From positions 28,498 through 92,497 of the forward strand of contig CAWGUB010000033.1 of the NCBI GenBank assembly GCA_963825575.1: a stretch of 64,000 nt of DNA, given 5' to 3'. The stretch comes from JAFDBW01 sp963825575 (lineage in GTDB: Bacteria > Desulfobacterota > Desulfuromonadia > Desulfuromonadales > BM103). Made by a program: the position numbers and the translations under genes. Shown here in pieces: positions 60,510-64,000 of the stretch; position 1 is the stretch's first letter, and every line of letters starts with the position of its first letter. The notes under the pieces were generated by a model. The model was not told where the DNA came from and did not search any database. It worked only from the letters and a program-made list of their open reading frames with translations.

Positions 60510-61496
60510 ATGAAGAATTTAGGCCGATTGTCTTTGCTGCTGACATTTCTCTTCCCGTTGCTTCTGTTGTTTGCTCAAGGCGTGCTGGCGCAAGGAGCGC
60601 CGCAGAATTTTGCGTCTTGGCTTGAGATTTTGCGTGAGGATGCTCGTTCTGCCGGGATTTCAGAAAAGACCTTGGATGCGGCCCTGGCCAATCTCAATGC
60701 ACCAGAGCCGCAGGTCTTTGAACGTGATCAAAATCAGCCGGAAAAGACTGCCTCGCTACAGGATTATGTCGCCACCAGGGTCAGCCAGGAGCGCATCGAC
60801 GAAGGGCGCCTGATGCTGCGTCGCTACGCTACCTGGCTGGACCGCATCGAACGGCAGTACCGGGTTCAAAAACGCTTCATTGTTGCACTTTGGGGGATTG
60901 AGAGCAGCTACGGCCGGCACACCGGGGAACGTCCTGTGATCCCGGCACTTGTCACTCTGGCTTATGACGCGCGGCGCGGGGATTACTTTCGCATGGAGTT
61001 GCTCGAGGCGCTGAAAATCCTCGATGCAGGACATATCACGTTGTCGCGTATGAAAGGTTCCTGGGCGGGGGCGATGGGGCCTTTCCAGTTCATGCCGTCC
61101 TCTTATCGCAACTACGCAGTCGATGCTGATGGTGACGGTCGCATCAATATCTGGGGGTCGGTCCCCGATGCCCTGGCCTCGGCAGCCAATTATCTTGCAA
61201 AAGCTCGTTGGAAGAACGATCAAACCTGGGGTCGGCGTGTCAAACTGCCGAAGACGTTTGATTACGCACTGAGCGGCCTGGAAACCCGGTTGCCGTTGTC
61301 GCGCTGGCAGGCCCTCGGTGTCCGGCGCAGCAACGGAACCGCGCTGCCTCGACGCAACCTGCAGGCCTCCTTGATTATTGCCGATGGCCCGGACGGACCC
61401 GCCTATCTGGTCTACGACAATTTCCGGGCGCTGCGGCGCTGGAACCGCTCCAATTCTTTTGCTGTTGCGGTCGGCACCCTTGCCGACAGTTATTGA
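60510..61496 (+). CDS. mltB: Lytic murein transglycosylase B family
   Basis: Cleaves peptidoglycan glycan strands with anhydro-MurNAc formation. From ATG 60510 the protein has 328 residues: a signal peptide (SLLLTFLFPLLLLFAQGVLA), the catalytic Glu131 in WGIESSYGRH, the GAMGPFQFMPSSYRNYAVDA stretch and an EF-hand-like loop DADGDGRINIW, as in Slt35/MltB. There is no lipobox, so it is periplasmic rather than lipid-anchored, unlike E. coli MltB. It stands alone. Confidence 0.9.
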   Translation: MKNLGRLSLLLTFLFPLLLLFAQGVLAQGAPQNFASWLEILREDARSAGISEKTLDAALANLNAPEPQVFERDQNQPEKTASLQDYVATRVSQERIDEGRLMLRRYATWLDRIERQYRVQKRFIVALWGIESSYGRHTGERPVIPALVTLAYDARRGDYFRMELLEALKILDAGHITLSRMKGSWAGAMGPFQFMPSSYRNYAVDADGDGRINIWGSVPDALASAANYLAKARWKNDQTWGRRVKLPKTFDYALSGLETRLPLSRWQALGVRRSNGTALPRRNLQASLIIADGPDGPAYLVYDNFRALRRWNRSNSFAVAVGTLADSY

Positions 61497-61751
61497 ACTC
61501 GGTAACACGAAGCGTATGTGTCTCCCCGTTTCCAGTACCAATATGCCCCCTGGTTTCAAGGTCAGATTGTCCGATACATGCTTGCTTGAACGATAACGCA
61601 ACTGAGATGATGACAGGAGTCCGCAGTTTAAAACGAGGGCTTTTTGTTTATACCATTTACTCTAGAATCAGGAAAAAGTCTTGCCTTGCTCTTTTCACCG
61701 GCGAGCCAGATGGTAAGATTATATTTCTTCCTGGCCTTTTGAGAGGTGCCT

Positions 61752-63209
61752 ATGACCAAACTTGACCCCTTGCCGATTGCCAAAACCGATGAATTCATTG
61801 GTCTGCTGCCGCACATGGCCAACCGCCATGGCCTGATTGCCGGGGCGACAGGAACTGGCAAAACCGTTACCTTGCGGGTTTTTGCGGAGCATTTCAGTCG
61901 CATCGGCGTACCGGTCTTCATGGCTGACGTCAAGGGAGACCTCTCGGGGTTGGCAAAAGCCGGTGGCGACCACCCCAAGGTCATGGAACGGGTCGAGACT
62001 TTAGGCCTCATTGACTTCGTGCCAAGGGAATTTCCTGTCGTTTTCTGGGACTTGTTCGGCGAGCAGGGACATCCGGTTCGGACCACTGTCTCAGACATGG
62101 GGCCACTGCTTCTGGCGCGCCTACTCGACCTCAATCCGACCCAGACTGGTATTCTCACCCTGGTGTTCAAGGTTGCTGATGATCAGGGCTTGCTCCTTCT
62201 GGATCTCGAGGACCTTCAGGCCATGGTCCGTTTCGTCGGCGACAATGCCAGGGAGCTGCGCACGCAATACGGCAACATCTCCTCGGCCAGTATCGGCGCC
62301 ATCCAGCGTTCGTTACTGAGCCTGGAACAACAAGGTGCGGAAAGCTTCTTCGGTGAACCGGCCCTGAACCTTGATGATCTCATGCAGACCGGGCCCGGCG
62401 GCCTCGGCGTGATCAATATCCTTGCTGCTGATCGCCTGATCCAGACCCCGAAAATTTACGCAACCTTCCTGCTCTGGCTGATTGCAGAACTCTTCGAGAA
62501 ACTCCCCGAGATTGGCGACCCGGACAAGCCACGCATGGTTTTTTTCTTCGATGAGGCTCATCTGCTCTTTGATGACCCGCCGAAAGCGCTGCTTGACAAG
62601 ATTGAACAGGTCGTCCGCCTGATCCGCTCGAAAGGTGTCGGCGTCTATTTTGTCTCCCAGAACCCGCTCGACGTTCCGGACGCCATCCTCGGCCAGCTTG
62701 GCAACCGGGTTCAGCACGCCCTGCGGGCCTTCACGCCGCGCGACCAGAAAGCCGTACGTGCGGCCGCACAGACATTCCGTCCCAACCCGCCACTGGATGT
62801 CGAGCAGGTGATCACCGAAGTTGGCGTCGGCGAGGCGCTGGTCTCTTTTCTGGACGCGAAAGGGATACCGACTCCGGTGGAACGCGCTCTGATCTGCCCT
62901 CCAGCCAGCCGCTTGCACCCGCTTGATTTCGAGGAGCGCAAACAGGTGCGTGCGAAATCGATCGTCGGTGATTTCTATGATAAGGAGATTGACCGGGAAT
63001 CGGCTTATGAACAGTTGGCGGCAAAGGCCCGACAACAGTCAGCAGAGGCACCACCTCCGGCCAGTCGCAGCCGTGCGAAGCAGACCAACTCAATGGGCGA
63101 TCTTCTCGAAGCCGCCGGCAAAAGTGCCGCCCGCTCAATCGGTACCCAGGTTGGCCGCCAAATCATGCGCGGCGTGCTTGGCTCGCTGTTTGGCAAGGGC
63201 CGTTGGTAA
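61752..63209 (+). CDS. HerA-like ATPase, DUF853/YjgR family
   Basis: Cytoplasmic ATPase of 485 residues from ATG 61752 (GAGAGGTG upstream). Walker A GATGTGKT lies at 31-38, and Walker B is MVFFFDEAHLLFDD; the following arginine and QNP stretches (GVYFVSQNPLDVPDAILGQL) match the DUF853 family of HerA/FtsK-superfamily ATPases. The C-terminal region (about 430-485) is low-complexity. E. coli YjgR is the reference member and its role is unknown. The gene is followed by the YegP-like gene after 93 bases. Confidence 0.9.
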   Translation: MTKLDPLPIAKTDEFIGLLPHMANRHGLIAGATGTGKTVTLRVFAEHFSRIGVPVFMADVKGDLSGLAKAGGDHPKVMERVETLGLIDFVPREFPVVFWDLFGEQGHPVRTTVSDMGPLLLARLLDLNPTQTGILTLVFKVADDQGLLLLDLEDLQAMVRFVGDNARELRTQYGNISSASIGAIQRSLLSLEQQGAESFFGEPALNLDDLMQTGPGGLGVINILAADRLIQTPKIYATFLLWLIAELFEKLPEIGDPDKPRMVFFFDEAHLLFDDPPKALLDKIEQVVRLIRSKGVGVYFVSQNPLDVPDAILGQLGNRVQHALRAFTPRDQKAVRAAAQTFRPNPPLDVEQVITEVGVGEALVSFLDAKGIPTPVERALICPPASRLHPLDFEERKQVRAKSIVGDFYDKEIDRESAYEQLAAKARQQSAEAPPPASRSRAKQTNSMGDLLEAAGKSAARSIGTQVGRQIMRGVLGSLFGKGRW

Positions 63210-63302
63210 CGAACAAAGGGACAGGGGCCACTAGGATTCACGCCCGTATTGCAGTCGATAACCAAACCGGCCCAAAGGGCCGAACCGTAAAGGAGCTGTG
63301 CT

Positions 63303-63638
63303 ATGGCAGGGAAATTCGAATTGAAAAAGGCCAAGGATGGGCAGTTCATGTTCAACCTGAAAGCGGCCAATGGCCAGGTCATTCTGACCAGCGAACGGTA
63401 CAAACAGAAATCAAGCGCTGAAAACGGTATTGAGTCGGTCCGTAAAAATGCCAACCGGGATGGGGCCTTTGAACCTAAAATCAATTCCAAAAAAGAGCCG
63501 TACTTCATCCTCAAGGCCACCAATGGGCAGGAAATCGGTCGCAGCGAGTATTACTCCTCCAACTCGGCAATGGAAAATGGTATCGAGTCCGTCAAGAAAA
63601 ATGCCCCGGATGCCAAGGTTGACGACACAACACTTTGA
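63303..63638 (+). CDS. YegP-like DUF1508 protein with two tandem repeats
   Basis: Small soluble protein of 111 residues made of two copies of a ~50-residue unit (GKFELKKAKDGQFMFNLKAA and EPYFILKATNGQEIGRSEYY, each ending in ENGIESVxKNA). This is the DUF1508 fold, as in YegP, a beta-rich protein of unknown function. AAAGGAG precedes the ATG. It ends before a strong bidirectional terminator. Confidence 0.93.
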   Translation: MAGKFELKKAKDGQFMFNLKAANGQVILTSERYKQKSSAENGIESVRKNANRDGAFEPKINSKKEPYFILKATNGQEIGRSEYYSSNSAMENGIESVKKNAPDAKVDDTTL

Positions 63639-63664
63639 CTCGCAAACCGACGTCAAATTGAGAA

Positions 63665-63698
63665 AACAAAGGGGCCGGTTACAGCCGGCCCCTTTGTT
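63665..63698 (+). terminator. Strong terminator shared by the YegP-like and amidotransferase genes
   Basis: AACAAAGGGGCCGG and CCGGCCCCTTTGTT are perfect 14-bp arms around TTACAG. It lies between convergent genes and can serve both, although the U-runs are short. Confidence 0.75.
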
Positions 63699-63724
63699 GG
63701 TTTTGCCCTATTCCAGGCAATGTC

Positions 63725-64000
63725 TCACAGATCAATCGCCAAAAATTCTTCCTGCTTCATCATCTCCCAGCGGATCTTTTCATCAAGGGGTTCAGAGCAG
63801 ATAAACCAGGAGTTTTCCGAGAACACTTTGTACAGAGAATAGTAGTCCTCCTCTCTTGCGTAATCACGATAAGCGTATAATCTCTCGCCATCGCTGAGCA
63901 GGCAATTCAACGCTGAAAATTTGTGCTTCTGCTTGATCAGCGCTGCTGTATCAAGAAACGCCCGGCCCAGATCCTGAGCCTTGCCACTCATCACATGATA
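63725..64000 (-). CDS. Class II glutamine amidotransferase-like protein, 3' part
   Basis: The last ~90 residues of a gene entering from beyond the right edge. KFSALNCLLSDGERLYAYRD followed by YYSLYKV and FICSEPLDEKIRWEMM fits the C-terminal half of YafJ-like class II glutamine amidotransferases (COG0121). The N-terminal catalytic Cys is outside the window. The frame stays open to the edge, so the start is not here. Confidence 0.8.
   Translation of the reverse strand, partial: YHVMSGKAQDLGRAFLDTAALIKQKHKFSALNCLLSDGERLYAYRDYAREEDYYSLYKVFSENSWFICSEPLDEKIRWEMMKQEEFLAIDL

Noticed and set aside
1..64000. CRISPR array, prophage, toxin-antitoxin or restriction locus
   Set aside because: No regularly spaced repeats, phage structural genes, toxin-antitoxin pair or restriction-modification motifs were seen.

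Overview
The window looks like chromosomal DNA of a Gram-negative deltaproteobacterium of the Desulfuromonadales type (Geobacter, Desulfuromonas and relatives). The reasons are an LPS-assembly lipoprotein (LptE), P-II/GlnA behind a sigma-54 promoter, an archaeal-type phosphoglycerate mutase, a YlxR-L7Ae fusion inside the nusA-infB operon, HEAT-repeat and HD-GYP signalling proteins, and a small haem c protein. Placement to genus is inference. Base composition looks even across the window and no phage, integrase cassette, insertion sequence with a transposase, CRISPR array, rRNA or tRNA gene was seen. Most of the window is vertically inherited housekeeping DNA.

Layout. 1-2.7 kb: 3' end of leuS, then lptE and holA, converging on rpsT (minus strand). 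3.2-8.6 kb: murJ-ogt, a lipoprotein aminopeptidase, an ADP-ribosylglycohydrolase, a cysteine-rich DUF2148 protein and a Nudix hydrolase. 8.8-10.8 kb: glnB-glnA with a well-matched -24/-12 promoter and phased direct repeats. 10.8-14.7 kb (minus): thrC and a malic enzyme-phosphotransacetylase fusion, each with its own terminator. 15.1-20.5 kb: a YfcE-like phosphodiesterase, a HIT protein, an ExbB/ExbD pair, phosphofructokinase and a GAF-containing chemoreceptor. 20.6-22.1 kb (minus): a cation efflux protein and a partner of unknown function. 22.3-31.6 kb: mutS, an N-acetylmuramoyl-alanine amidase, glnD, xerD and apgM. 31.7-36.4 kb: a small secreted charged protein, an MFS transporter, and a DUF2917 gene divergent from a MocR regulator plus EamA exporter. 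36.5-40.3 kb: holC, rsmE, trmJ, a small unknown gene and an RlmD-like methyltransferase. 40.4-52.8 kb: the classical rimP-nusA-ylxR-infB-DUF503-rbfA-nrnA-truB-rpsO-pnp translation and RNA-decay cluster, then an M16 peptidase, dut and DUF493. 52.9-54.3 kb: a Sua5-family gene, a PDZ protein and a Cys-tailed unknown. 54.36-55.06 kb: a non-coding, roughly symmetric inverted-repeat element. 55.1-64 kb: cytochrome c, LapA-like and other small membrane proteins, a hotdog thioesterase, the HEAT/HD-GYP pair, MltB, a HerA-like ATPase, a YegP-like protein and the 3' end of a class II glutamine amidotransferase.

How the genes work together. Nitrogen control is spread over glnB-glnA and glnD (the enzyme that would uridylylate P-II at the conserved Tyr51). 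RNA maturation and translation are covered by the nusA-pnp block together with rsmE, trmJ, rlmD and the Sua5-family gene. Envelope functions include lptE, murJ, the amidase, mltB and ExbB/D. Signalling is represented by the GAF chemoreceptor and the HEAT/HD-GYP pair.

The strongest unexplained signals are the inverted-repeat element at 54.36-55.06 kb, the leader of the MocR gene (palindromes plus a 12-codon upstream ORF), the 21-bp-phased repeats before glnA, and the adjacent HEAT and HD-GYP genes that seem to share an N-terminal domain. Two gaps exceed 300 bp: 14696-15142 (promoter-like signals and an inverted repeat) and 54327-55104 (the element). Nothing here amounts to a clearly new multi-gene defence or metabolic system.
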